This document shows positions 7,820 through 19,625 of a stretch of 34,167 nucleotides of DNA, piece by piece (within the stretch, counting starts at the first letter, position 1; every line of letters begins with the position of its first letter). The notes beneath the pieces were generated by a model, which saw only the letters and a program-made list of their open reading frames with translations, had not been told where the DNA came from and made no database searches. Where the stretch lies: positions 1-34,167 of the forward strand of contig JBKOUY010000035.1 of assembly GCA_046723645.1 (NCBI GenBank). Reading direction: 5' to 3'. The position numbers and the translations under genes were made by a program. Source of the stretch: DASQUK01 sp046723645. Lineage in GTDB: Bacteria; Actinomycetota; Acidimicrobiia; Acidimicrobiales; VFJN01.

Positions 7820-7882
7820 ACGGGGAGGTCCCCGAATGGCAGAACGCGAACGACGCACGACGCCCCCGTATGGGGGCGTTTT
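7820..7882 (+). promoter_or_regulatory. SD-sequestering hairpin and terminator-like hairpin at the start of pyrR
   Basis: The SD GGGGAGG sits in a small hairpin GGGG-AGGT-CCCC (7822-7833), 2 nt before ATG 7836. Within the first codons lies ACGCCCCC-GTAT-GGGGGCGT (7860-7879) followed by T7880-7882, a perfect 8-bp stem with a TTTT run at 7879-7882, the form of an intrinsic terminator. ACGGGG at 7820-7825 can also pair with CCCCGT at 7864-7869, so the SD region and the terminator's 5' arm are mutually exclusive partners. Attenuation or translational repression by PyrR are both possible. Confidence 0.55.
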
Positions 7883-8408
7883 CCATGCCCGGTCCGAGGT
7901 GCTCGACGCCGACGACGTCCGCCGGGCGGTGTGGCGGATGGCGCACGAGATCCTCGAGCGCAACCACGGCCCCGATCAGGTGGTGCTGATCGGCCTGCAG
8001 ACCGGCGGGGTGACCTTCGCGGAGGCGTTGGCCGACGCGCTGGAGAAGATCGACGGGGCCCGGCCGCCGCTCGGCTCGCTGGACGTGGCGCTCCACCGCG
8101 ACGACATCGGCCTACGGCCGGTGCTGCCCGCGGCGGTGACCGACATCCCGGTCGACCTGACCGGCCAGGTCGTGGTCCTCGTCGACGACGTGCTGTACAC
8201 CGGGCGCACGATCCGGGCGGCGCTGGACGCGGTGCACACGTACGGGCGGCCGCGGGCGATCCAGCTGGCCGTCATGGTCGACCGGGGCCACCGCGAGCTC
8301 CCGATCCGGCCGGACTACGTGGGGAAGAACCTGCCCACCAGGCGCGACGAGATGGTCAACGCCACACTCGACGGCGTCGAACTGGGGGAGGTGGTGAAGG
8401 AGCGATGA
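7836..8408 (+). CDS. pyrR: Bifunctional pyr operon regulator / uracil phosphoribosyltransferase PyrR
   Basis: RNA-binding regulator of pyrimidine synthesis that also has the phosphoribosyltransferase fold. From ATG 7836 the product has 190 residues with VLIGLQTGGVTFAEALA, the LDVALHRDD(I/L) segment, the PRPP loop VVLVDDVLYTGRTIRAAL and RGHRELPIRPDYVGKNLPT, all typical of PyrR. The first 20 residues are not conserved and are encoded by a terminator-like hairpin; GTG 7899 (MLDADDVRRAV) is an alternative start that would leave that hairpin in the untranslated leader. A PyrR-binding RNA loop lies 24 nt upstream, so the gene is very probably autoregulated. The stop forms ATGA with a small ORF before pyrB. 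Confidence 0.93.
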   Translation: MAERERRTTPPYGGVFHARSEVLDADDVRRAVWRMAHEILERNHGPDQVVLIGLQTGGVTFAEALADALEKIDGARPPLGSLDVALHRDDIGLRPVLPAAVTDIPVDLTGQVVVLVDDVLYTGRTIRAALDAVHTYGRPRAIQLAVMVDRGHRELPIRPDYVGKNLPTRRDEMVNATLDGVELGEVVKER

Positions 8409-8554
8409 GCGAGCGTCCGTCGAGGGTGACGGGGAAACAACGAGAGAGCGAGCCGTGGGCCCGGGCGGCCCGCCGCCGCAGGCGGCAAGAGCGGGGAACA
8501 ACGCGCCGGAGCCCGAGCGGCCCGCTGCGAAGCGGCGAGAGCGGGGAGCGATGA
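8405..8554 (+). CDS. Small ORF linking pyrR and pyrB (49 aa), paralogue of the aroK-aroB small ORF
   Basis: ATG 8405 overlaps the pyrR stop (ATGA) after AAGGAG, and TGA 8552-8554 overlaps the pyrB ATG (ATGA), so the frame exactly bridges the two genes. The peptide opens MSERPSRVTGKQRESEPWAR, passes through an Arg-rich centre and ends SPSGPLRSGESGER. Twenty bases (AGCCCGAGCGGCCCGCTGCG, 8510-8529) are identical to 3384-3403 in the aroK-aroB small ORF; GAGAGAGCGAGCC (8442-8454) is also identical, and 14 of 15 bases match at the start. Indels between the two copies keep the frame. This is either a real coupled peptide or a repeated intergenic element; its function is unknown. Confidence 0.4.
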   Translation: MSERPSRVTGKQRESEPWARAARRRRRQERGTTRRSPSGPLRSGESGER

Positions 8555-9468
8555 AGCACCTCCTCGGAATCGAGGGCCTCGAGGGCGACGACATCGACCA
8601 CCTGCTCGAGCTGACCGACACCTTCGTCGAGGTGAGCCGGCGCCGGCTGCCCAAGGTGCCGGCGCTGCAGGGCCGCACGGTTACGTGGCTGTTCTACGAG
8701 GACTCCACGCGGACCCGACTCAGCTTCGAACAGGCGGCCAAGCGGCTCTCGGCCGACACGCTGAGCTTCTCGGTGTCGGCGTCGTCGGTCAACAAGGGCG
8801 AGTCCCTGCGCGACACGGTCGAGACCATCGAGGCGATGGGCGTCGATGCGATCGTGGTGCGCCACCGCTCGGCGGGCGTGCCGCACCAGATCACCCGCTG
8901 GGTGTCGGGCAGCGTGATCAACGCCGGCGACGGGTGGCACGAGCACCCCACCCAGGCGCTGCTCGACTGTTACACGATCCGCGAGCACCTGGGCGGCGTT
9001 GACGGGCTGCGCATCGCCGTTGTCGGCGACGTGAAGCACAGCCGGGTGGCGCGCAGCGACGCTTGGGCGTTCACCAAGCTGGGGGCCGAGGTCACCCTGG
9101 TGGCGCCGCCGACTTTGCTGCCACCGAGCCTGGACGGCTGGCCCGTTGCGGTCAGCCACGACCTCGACGCGGTGCTCCCCGAGGTCGACGTGGTGTACCT
9201 GCTGCGGATGCAGCGCGAGCGCATGACCGAGGCCCTCGTGCCGTCGCTGCGGGAGTACACGGCGCGCTACGGCCTCACGCGCTCGAGGGTCGACCTGCTG
9301 GGCGACAAGGCCATCGTGATGCATCCGGGCCCCATGAATCGGGGCGTCGAGATCGCCGCCGACGTGGCCGACCTGCCCCGCTCCGTCGTCACCGACCAGG
9401 TGCGCAACGGCGTGGCGGTGCGGATGGCCGTGCTGTTCGAGCTGCTGGGATCGGGAGGGGAACGTTGA
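8551..9468 (+). CDS. pyrB: Aspartate carbamoyltransferase catalytic subunit
   Basis: Condenses carbamoyl phosphate with aspartate, the committed step of pyrimidine synthesis. The 305-residue chain has the carbamoyl-phosphate loop FYEDSTRTRLSFE (STRT at 52-55), HRSAG, HPTQALLD and HPGPMNRG. No pyrI regulatory chain follows, as expected for Gram-positive-type operons. ATG 8551 overlaps the small ORF stop (ATGA) and has GGGGAG directly upstream; the open frame before it is a shadow. Its own stop overlaps the TTG of pyrC (TTGA). Confidence 0.96.
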   Translation: MKHLLGIEGLEGDDIDHLLELTDTFVEVSRRRLPKVPALQGRTVTWLFYEDSTRTRLSFEQAAKRLSADTLSFSVSASSVNKGESLRDTVETIEAMGVDAIVVRHRSAGVPHQITRWVSGSVINAGDGWHEHPTQALLDCYTIREHLGGVDGLRIAVVGDVKHSRVARSDAWAFTKLGAEVTLVAPPTLLPPSLDGWPVAVSHDLDAVLPEVDVVYLLRMQRERMTEALVPSLREYTARYGLTRSRVDLLGDKAIVMHPGPMNRGVEIAADVADLPRSVVTDQVRNGVAVRMAVLFELLGSGGER

Positions 9469-10748
9469 AGTCGGTGCTGCTCCGCGGGGGCCGCGTCGTC
9501 GACGCCGGCGGCGAGCGGATGGCGGACGTGGCCGTGGAGGACGGTCGCATCGCCGCCGTGGTCGCCGACGGCTCCGACCTCGCCGCCGACATGGTGCTCG
9601 ACGCCGGAGGGTGCGTCGTGGCGCCGGGCCTGGTCGACCTCCACACCCACCTGCGCCAGCCGGGGCAGGAGGAGGCCGAGACCGTCGACACGGGGGCCCG
9701 CGCGGCCGCGCTCGGCGGGTTTACCTGCGCGCTCGCCATGCCCAACACGGATCCGCCCGTCGACTCTGCAGGAGTCGCCCGCGAGGTCCTGGAGCTCGGC
9801 CGGGACGCCTGCTGCGACGTCCGCACTGCGGCCGCCATCACGGTCGGGCGGCAGGGCACCCAGCTCACCCCCATGGCCGAGCTGGCGGCGCTCGGCGTGC
9901 GGTTCTTCACGGACGACGGCACCGGGGTCCAGGACGGGCGGCTCATGCGACGGGCCCTCGAGTACGGGCGGGGCCTGGGCATCACCTTGGCGGAGCACTG
10001 CGAGGACGACGTGCTGGCCGCCGGTGGCTCCATGAACGAGGGCGCATGGTCGTCGCGGCTCGGCATCCCCGGCCAGCCGGCGGAGGCCGAGGAGCTCATG
10101 GTGATGCGCGACATCGCGCTGGCCCGGCTCACCGGCGGACGGGTCCACTTCCAGCACCTGTCGACCCGCCGGTCGGTTGAGCTGGTGGCGTCGGCCAAGG
10201 CCCAAGGGCTGCCCGTGACCTGCGAGGCGACGCCCCACCACTTCACGCTGACCGACGAACGATGCGCCTCGTACGACCCGGTGTTCAAGGTGAACCCGCC
10301 CCTGCGCACCGATGACGACGTCGCGGCCGTTCGCGCGGGCCTCGCCCTGGGCGCCATCGACTGCATCGCCACCGACCACGCCCCCCACGCGCCCGAGGCC
10401 AAGGAGCAGCCGTTCGACCAGGCGGCGCCCGGGATGCTCGGCCTGGAGACGGCACTGGCGCTGGCGCTGACGCACCTCGACCTGCCGATCGTCGACGTCC
10501 TGGCGCTGCTGTCGTGGCGCCCGGCCGCGCTGCTCGGGGCCGGCGATCGCCACGGCGGCCCGATCGAGGCCGGGCGGCCGGCCAACCTGTGCGTCGTGGA
10601 CACGGCGGCCACATGGACCGTCGACCCGCTGGCCCTGGCCAGCCGCAGCCGGAACAGCCCCTACGTAGGGATGGCGCTCACCGGGAGGGTCCGCCACACC
10701 TTGCTGGCGGGGGAGCCGGTGGTGGTCGACGGCGAGGCCCAACGGTGA
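9465..10748 (+). CDS. pyrC: Dihydroorotase
   Basis: Zinc amidohydrolase closing carbamoyl aspartate to dihydroorotate. The 427-residue protein belongs to the larger class I type found next to pyrB in Gram-positive operons: metal-binding DLHTHLRQPG (His60, His62), FFTDDGTGVQD where class I enzymes supply an Asp to the metal site, HFQHLST, ATPHHF and TDHAPHAPEAK, with FDQAAPGMLGLETAL following. The C-terminus (GRVRHTLLAGEPVVVDG) is the usual composite-domain return. TTG 9465 follows GGGAGGGG and overlaps the pyrB stop; GTG 9474 is the alternative. The frame upstream within pyrB is a shadow. Confidence 0.95.
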   Translation: MKSVLLRGGRVVDAGGERMADVAVEDGRIAAVVADGSDLAADMVLDAGGCVVAPGLVDLHTHLRQPGQEEAETVDTGARAAALGGFTCALAMPNTDPPVDSAGVAREVLELGRDACCDVRTAAAITVGRQGTQLTPMAELAALGVRFFTDDGTGVQDGRLMRRALEYGRGLGITLAEHCEDDVLAAGGSMNEGAWSSRLGIPGQPAEAEELMVMRDIALARLTGGRVHFQHLSTRRSVELVASAKAQGLPVTCEATPHHFTLTDERCASYDPVFKVNPPLRTDDDVAAVRAGLALGAIDCIATDHAPHAPEAKEQPFDQAAPGMLGLETALALALTHLDLPIVDVLALLSWRPAALLGAGDRHGGPIEAGRPANLCVVDTAATWTVDPLALASRSRNSPYVGMALTGRVRHTLLAGEPVVVDGEAQR

Positions 10749-10763
10749 GCGCCGGGTATGCGT

Positions 10764-10769
10764 TAGATT
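10764..10769 (+). promoter_or_regulatory. Candidate internal promoter (-10 TAGATT) before carA
   Basis: TAGATT ends 8 nt before ATG 10778, the spacing seen at several other starts in this window, so carA may also be transcribed as a leaderless message from inside the pyr operon. It lies in the 29-bp gap after pyrC. No clear -35 was seen. Confidence 0.4.
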
Positions 10770-10777
10770 GCATGTCT

Positions 10778-15306
<4,529 letters not shown>

Positions 15307-15310
<4 letters not shown>

Positions 15311-16275
15311 TCGGGCGGCTCGGCATCCGGGGAGGCCGGGCGCCCGCACGCCCGGCCGTCGACATGGCGGTGGCGGTGGGCTCGCTGCGGCTGGCGAATC
15401 CGATCATGACGGCGTCGGGCACTGCCGGCCACGGGGCCGAGCTCGGCGCGTACGGCGACCTGGGGGCCCTGGGCGCGGTGGTCGTGAAGTCGCTGCACGC
15501 CGATCCGTGGCCCGGCAATCCCCCGCTGCGTGTCCACGAGACGGCGTCGGGGATGATCAATTCCGTGGGCCTGCAGGGGCCCGGCGTGGCGGCCTGGCTC
15601 GACCACGAGCTGCCGGCGCTGGCGGCGACGGGCGCCCGCGTGGTGGCGTCGATCTGGGGCCGCACCGTCGACGAGTACCGCCGCGCCGCTGGCCTGCTGG
15701 CCGCTGCGCCGGACAGCGTCGTCGCAGTCGAGGTCAACCTGTCGTGCCCCAACACCGAGGCGGGCCGCGACTTGTTCGCGCACTCGGCCCACGACACCGG
15801 GACGGCCATCGAGGCGACCGCCGGCTGCGGCCGCCCCCGCTGGGCCAAGCTGAGCCCCAACGTGGCGCACCTCGAGGCGATCGCCGCCGCCGCGCACGGA
15901 GCCGGCGCCGAGGCGGTGACGCTGGTGAACACCGTGCTGGGGATGGCCATCGACCCCGAGACACGGCGCTTCCGCCTGGGGTCGGGGCCCCGCGGGGGAG
16001 GCCTGTCGGGCGCCGCCATCCACCCCATCGCGGTGCGGGCGGTGTTCGACGTGCACCGGGCGCTGCCGGGCCTGCCCATCGTCGGCGTCGGGGGCGTCAC
16101 CACCGGCGCCGACGCCGCCGAGCTGCTGCTGGCGGGCGCCAGCGCCGTGCAGGTCGGCACCGCCACGTTCGCCGACCCGCGGGCGCCGCACCGGGTGCTC
16201 CGGGAACTGCAAGGGTGGGCCTCGCGCCAGGGCGTGGCCCGCATGGACGAGGTGATCGGAGGGGTTGATGGCTGA
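15307..16275 (+). CDS. pyrD: Dihydroorotate dehydrogenase, class 1B type
   Basis: FMN enzyme oxidising dihydroorotate to orotate. The 322-residue chain resembles the PyrDB catalytic subunit: LANPIMTASGTAGHG, VVVKSLHADPWPGNPPLR, GMINSVGLQGPGV, the catalytic cysteine in NLSCPNTEAG (a Cys rather than Ser base marks class 1), LVNTVLGMAID and the FMN phosphate-binding GVGGVTTGADAAELLLAGASAVQVGTA region. Class 1B enzymes normally pair with the FAD/iron-sulphur subunit PyrK, usually encoded directly before pyrD; here carB overlaps pyrD (ATGA) with no pyrK between them or elsewhere in the window. The first 20 residues are a non-conserved Arg/Gly-rich lead. The stop overlaps pyrF. Confidence 0.93.
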
Positions 16276-16993
16276 CGAACACGGACCGCCGGCGGCCACG
16301 CGGGAGGAGGTCCCCGAGGACGTGCGGACCCGTATGGTGCTGGCGCTCGACGTCGACGACCTGGTGATGGCGCGGCGCCTGGCGCGGCAGCTCCAGCCCT
16401 TCTTCGGGACGATGAAGGTGGGGTTCGAGCTCTACACCGCCGCCGGCCCCGAGGCGATCTCGATGCTGGCGGGCATGGGCCTGGACGTGTTCTGCGATGT
16501 CAAGCTCCTGGACATCCCCAACACCGTCGGTCGCGCCGCCCGCGTGATCGGCGCACTGGGCGCCCGCTACCTGACGCTCCACACGTCGGGGGGTGCGCCG
16601 ATGTTGCGCGCCGGGGTGGAGGGGCTGCGCGAGGGCGCGGCCGGGGCCGATCTCCCCGAACCGGTGGCCATGGGGGTGACGGTCCTGACCAGCGAGCCCG
16701 AGGCATCGCACCACGTGTTGCACCAGCGGGTGACGGCCGGCCTCGACGGCGGCTGCGGCGGCTTCGTCTGTGCCGTGTCCGACATCGAGACCATCCGGCG
16801 GATCGCCCCCGCGGCCGTGCTGGCGACCCCCGGCATCCGCCCCGAGGGCGCGGGCATCGACGACCAGGGCCGAGTGGCGACGCCCCTCCACGCGCTCGAC
16901 GCCGGCGCCGACCTGCTGATCGTGGGGCGGCCCGTTACCCGGGCCGCGGACCCCGTGGCGGCGGCTCGAGCGCTGGTCGCACCGCTCCTCTGA
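16268..16993 (+). CDS. pyrF: Orotidine 5'-phosphate decarboxylase
   Basis: Decarboxylates OMP to UMP, the last step of the pathway. The 241-residue TIM barrel shows LALDVDDLVMARRL, the charged catalytic array in DVKLLDIPNTVGRA (D-x-K-x-x-D), LHTSGGAPML, and the phosphate-gripping end TPGIRPEGAGIDDQGRVATP with GRPVTRA. The D-x-K-x-x-D-I-P-x-T spacing is that of the bacterial group I enzyme rather than the longer actinobacterial/fungal one. ATG 16268 overlaps the pyrD stop by 8 nt (ATGGCTGA); TTG 16265 is a possible alternative. It closes the pyr operon; pyrE is not in the window. Confidence 0.95.
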   Translation: MADEHGPPAATREEVPEDVRTRMVLALDVDDLVMARRLARQLQPFFGTMKVGFELYTAAGPEAISMLAGMGLDVFCDVKLLDIPNTVGRAARVIGALGARYLTLHTSGGAPMLRAGVEGLREGAAGADLPEPVAMGVTVLTSEPEASHHVLHQRVTAGLDGGCGGFVCAVSDIETIRRIAPAAVLATPGIRPEGAGIDDQGRVATPLHALDAGADLLIVGRPVTRAADPVAAARALVAPLL

Positions 16994-17040
16994 CGGGCGC
17001 CCCACTCAGCGATTGTCACCGTTGCGCTGCGGGGTCGCGC

Positions 17041-17046
17041 TAGGGT
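17041..17046 (+). promoter_or_regulatory. -10 element TAGGGT of mihF
   Basis: TAGGGT is separated from ATG 17054 by 7 nt, so the transcript would begin at or within a base or two of the start codon. TTGTCA at 17013-17018 lies too far upstream (22 bp) to be a normal -35. Confidence 0.5.
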
Positions 17047-17053
17047 GCGCGGC

Positions 17054-17365
17054 ATGCCGCAGCCACCGACTTTGACTCCCGAGCAGCGCGAAGCAGCACT
17101 CGCGAAGGCAGCAGAGGCACGCCGCGCCAGAGCCGAGCTCAAGGAGAAGCTCAAGATGGGGTCGCTGACCCTCAAGGAGCTCCTCGACCAGGCCGACGAC
17201 AACGACATCGTGGGCAAGATGAAGGTACTCGCGGTGCTCGAGTCGCTCCCCGGCGTAGGCAAGGTACGTGCCCGCCGGACAATGGAAGAGATCGGCATTG
17301 CCGACACCCGCCGGGTGCGGGGCCTGGGTGAGCAGCAGCGCCGCTCGCTGCTCGACGCGTTCTAG
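17054..17365 (+). CDS. mihF: Integration host factor, actinobacterial type (mIHF)
   Basis: Small nucleoid-associated DNA-binding protein, unrelated to the alpha/beta IHF of proteobacteria. The 103 residues match the mycobacterial protein along their length: LTPEQREAALAKAAEARRAR, ELKEKLKMG, DNDIVGKMKVLAVLESLPGVGKVRARRTMEEIGIA with a helix-two-turn-helix, and TRRVRGLGEQQRRSLLDAF. The start is ATG 17054, chosen over GTG 17045 because the -10 hexamer ends 7 nt before it and homology begins there. It stands between pyrF and a nucleoside monophosphate kinase, the usual actinobacterial position, though the kinase partner differs from the expected gmk. Confidence 0.95.
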   Translation: MPQPPTLTPEQREAALAKAAEARRARAELKEKLKMGSLTLKELLDQADDNDIVGKMKVLAVLESLPGVGKVRARRTMEEIGIADTRRVRGLGEQQRRSLLDAF

Positions 17366-17389
17366 GGCCGTCTCGCCCTCCACTGGAAT

Positions 17390-17950
17390 TTGCTGATCAC
17401 GGTCTCGGGCCCGCCGGGCTCGGGCACCACCACCGTCGCTCAGCGCGTGGCCGACCGGCTCCGGCTCGAGTTGGTGCCGGGCGGCGAGGTGTTCCGGGCG
17501 TTGGCCGCGGAGCGCAGCATGAGCCTGCCGGAGTTCGGGCTCTACGTCGCCGACAACCCCGAGGTCGACGTCGAGCTCGACAGCCGCCTCGCCCGGCGGG
17601 CCCGCGACGGCGACGCCGTCGTGGAATCGCGCCTGGCGGGCTGGATCGCGCACAACGAGCGGCTGGCGGCGGTCGTCGTGTGGATCGACTGCGACCCCCG
17701 CATCCGGGCGCAGCGGGTGGCCGCACGCGAGGGAGTGTCGGTCGAGCGGGCACTGGCGGACAACGAGGAGCGCCAGCACGTCGAGCGCGGCCGGTACCTG
17801 GCGCTGTACGGCGTCGACCTCGCCGACCTGTCCATCTACGAGCTGGCGCTCGATTCCGGCGAGCTGCGGCCGCCGGCGCTGGCCGCTCGCATCGTCGAGG
17901 CAGCCGAGAAGCGATTTCCCGTCCACCCCAGACGAACTGGCGGCGGCTAG
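17390..17950 (+). CDS. Cytidylate kinase, archaeal type
   Basis: Predicted ATP-dependent (d)CMP kinase. The 186-residue chain starts with the P-loop ITVSGPPGSGTTTVAQRVAD and continues with LELVPGGEVFRALAAERSMS, LPEFGLYVADNPEVDVELD, VVESRLAGWIAHNERLAAVV and the lid/end IRAQRVAAREGVSVERALADN, RYLALYGVDLADLSIYELAL. The GPPGSGTTT loop, AGEIFR-like and RLAGW motifs and the YGID(L)xDLSIYD ending are those of the compact archaeal Cmk, not of bacterial Cmk or of guanylate kinase. The start is TTG 17390. In most actinobacteria this slot between mihF and rpoZ holds gmk. An AAA_33/shikimate-kinase-like NMP kinase of other specificity is the alternative. Confidence 0.8.
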   Translation: MLITVSGPPGSGTTTVAQRVADRLRLELVPGGEVFRALAAERSMSLPEFGLYVADNPEVDVELDSRLARRARDGDAVVESRLAGWIAHNERLAAVVVWIDCDPRIRAQRVAAREGVSVERALADNEERQHVERGRYLALYGVDLADLSIYELALDSGELRPPALAARIVEAAEKRFPVHPRRTGGG

Positions 17951-18026
17951 GGCCCTCACACGGGCCGTAACCACCGCAAGTTCGCCGTTCGGGAACCGGG
18001 ATTCACCCTTCGTGGGGCCCGGGCGG

Positions 18027-18032
18027 TACCCT
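18027..18032 (+). promoter_or_regulatory. Candidate -10 element TACCCT of rpoZ
   Basis: TACCCT lies in the 120-bp gap after the kinase gene; TTCACC at 18002-18007 is a weak -35 candidate at 19 bp. Transcription would start near 18039, giving a leader of about 35 nt before ATG 18074. Confidence 0.35.
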
Positions 18033-18073
18033 GATCAGCCGATCTATTGGCCCGGACCGAGGTGCGCGCCCGC

Positions 18074-18415
18074 ATGGCTTCACGCCAAGACACGATGATG
18101 AACCCCTCCATCGAGGAGCTGCTCGACCGCGCCGGGTCGAAGTTCTCGCTGGTCACGCTGAGCGCAATGCGCGCCCGGCAGATCAACGCCTACTTCAACC
18201 AGCTGGGCGAGGGCCTCGGCGCCATCGTGCCACCGCAGGTCACGTCCGTGGCGCGCAAGCCCCTGTCGATCGCATTCGAGGAGATCGCAGGCGACAAGAT
18301 CGTCCTGGCCCATCCCAGTGAGACCGCAGCCGACGAGCCGGAGGACGCCGGGGCAGTCGAGGCCGTCGACGACGGCGGGCAGGCGGCCGACGACGAGTCC
18401 AACGGGGCCGAGTAG
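18074..18415 (+). CDS. rpoZ: RNA polymerase omega subunit
   Basis: Small subunit that binds beta' and assists RNA polymerase assembly. The core MNPSIEELLDRAGSKFSLVTLSAMRARQIN followed by VPPQVTSVARKPLSIAFEEIAGDKI is diagnostic for actinobacterial omega. From ATG 18074 there are 113 residues; ATG 18095 or 18098 (MMNPSIEELL) would begin right at the conserved region, and TTG 18047 is too early. The C-terminus after DKIVLAH is an acidic, Ala/Asp/Glu-rich tail of about 35 residues without homology. The gene is followed after 10 bp by coaBC, the usual partner. Confidence 0.93.
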   Translation: MASRQDTMMNPSIEELLDRAGSKFSLVTLSAMRARQINAYFNQLGEGLGAIVPPQVTSVARKPLSIAFEEIAGDKIVLAHPSETAADEPEDAGAVEAVDDGGQAADDESNGAE

Positions 18416-18418
18416 GCC

Positions 18419-18437
18419 CCCCTCCATGCTGGAGGGG
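18419..18437 (+). promoter_or_regulatory. Hairpin enclosing the coaBC start codon
   Basis: CCCCTCC (18419-18425) and GGAGGGG (18431-18437) form a perfect 7-bp stem with the loop ATGCT, which contains the coaBC ATG. No SD precedes the ATG; instead CCTCC, an anti-SD-like run, does. A ribosome ending at the rpoZ stop (18413-18415) would cover and open the stem, so translation of coaBC may depend on that of rpoZ. Confidence 0.5.
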
Positions 18438-19625
18438 AAGCGGATCGTCCTGGGGGTGTCGGGTGGGATCGCGGCGTACAAGGCCATCGATGTCTGCCGA
18501 CGGCTCGTCGATCGGGGGGCGTACGTGATCCCGGTGATGACCCGGGGTGCGACGCGATTCGTGGGCGAAGCCACGTTCTCGGCGCTGGCGTCCGAGCGGA
18601 CCCATACGTCGCTGTTCCACGACGACGATCCCATCCCACACACGCGCCTGGGCCAGTCGGCCGACGCCGTCGTGGTCGCCCCAGCCACCGCCCGGGTCAT
18701 CGGCAGCTACGCGGCCGGCATCTCCAGCGACCTCCTCACGGCCACGCTACTGGCCGTGCGCGAGGGTTCACCCGTGGTCGTGGCGCCAGCGATGCACACG
18801 GAGATGTGGGAGCACCCGGCGGTGCAGGAGAACCTCGCCACGCTGGCCCGCCGAGGGGTCAGGATCGTCCCCCCGGAAGAGGGCCGCCTGGCGGGTGGCG
18901 ACGTCGGCAAGGGCCGCCTGGCGGCGCCGGAGGCGATCGTGGACGCGCTGGACGCCGCCCTCGGCGCCGGGCGCGACCTGGCCGGCCTCCACGTGGTCGT
19001 GACCGCTGGCGGGACCCGCGAGCCGATCGACCCGGTCCGCTTCGTGGGCAACCGGTCGTCGGGCAAGCAGGGCCACGCCCTGGCGGCCGAGGCGGTGGCC
19101 CGCGGCGCCAAGGTCACGCTGGTGACGACGGTCGACCAGCCGGTGCCACCTCAGGCCGACGTGGTCCGGGTCGAGACGGCGGCCGAGATGGAGGACGCCG
19201 TGCGGGCGGCCGAGGCGTCGGCCGACGTCGTGGTGATGGCCGCCGCCGTGGCCGACTTCCGGCCGGCCCGCGTGGCCGAGCGCAAGCTCAAGAAGCAGGC
19301 GGGCGTTCCCGAGGTCACCCTCGAGGCGACGCCCGACATCCTGGCCGGGCTGGGGACGCGCAAGCGGCCCGGGCAGACGATCGTCGGTTTTGCTGCGGAG
19401 ACCGACGAAGTGCGGCAGAATGCCGCAGCCAAGCTCGCCGCCAAGGGCATCGACCTCATCGTGGCCAACGATGTGACCGCTCCGGGCGCTGGGTTCGAGC
19501 ACGACACCAACCACGTCGTGATCATCGATGCCGACGGCACTGAGCGCGAGGTGCCCTTGGCCGACAAGCGGGCGATCGCCCGAGCCGTGTTCGATGCCGT
19601 CACACAGAGGAGAACGAAACCGTGA
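18426..19625 (+). CDS. coaBC: Phosphopantothenoylcysteine decarboxylase / phosphopantothenate-cysteine ligase
   Basis: Bifunctional enzyme of coenzyme A synthesis: CoaB joins 4'-phosphopantothenate to cysteine using CTP, CoaC decarboxylates the product with FMN. The 399-residue protein has the flavoprotein domain first (VLGVSGGIAAYKAIDVCRRL; APAMHTEMWEHPAVQENL, the actinobacterial His form of the PxMNxxMW motif) and the ligase domain from about residue 185 (VVTAGGTREPIDPVRFVGN, SSGKQGHALA, AAAVADFRP, and the KLKK substrate lysine). ATG 18426 sits in the loop of a small hairpin. It follows rpoZ and precedes metK, a conserved actinobacterial run. Confidence 0.96.
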   Translation: MLEGKRIVLGVSGGIAAYKAIDVCRRLVDRGAYVIPVMTRGATRFVGEATFSALASERTHTSLFHDDDPIPHTRLGQSADAVVVAPATARVIGSYAAGISSDLLTATLLAVREGSPVVVAPAMHTEMWEHPAVQENLATLARRGVRIVPPEEGRLAGGDVGKGRLAAPEAIVDALDAALGAGRDLAGLHVVVTAGGTREPIDPVRFVGNRSSGKQGHALAAEAVARGAKVTLVTTVDQPVPPQADVVRVETAAEMEDAVRAAEASADVVVMAAAVADFRPARVAERKLKKQAGVPEVTLEATPDILAGLGTRKRPGQTIVGFAAETDEVRQNAAAKLAAKGIDLIVANDVTAPGAGFEHDTNHVVIIDADGTEREVPLADKRAIARAVFDAVTQRRTKP

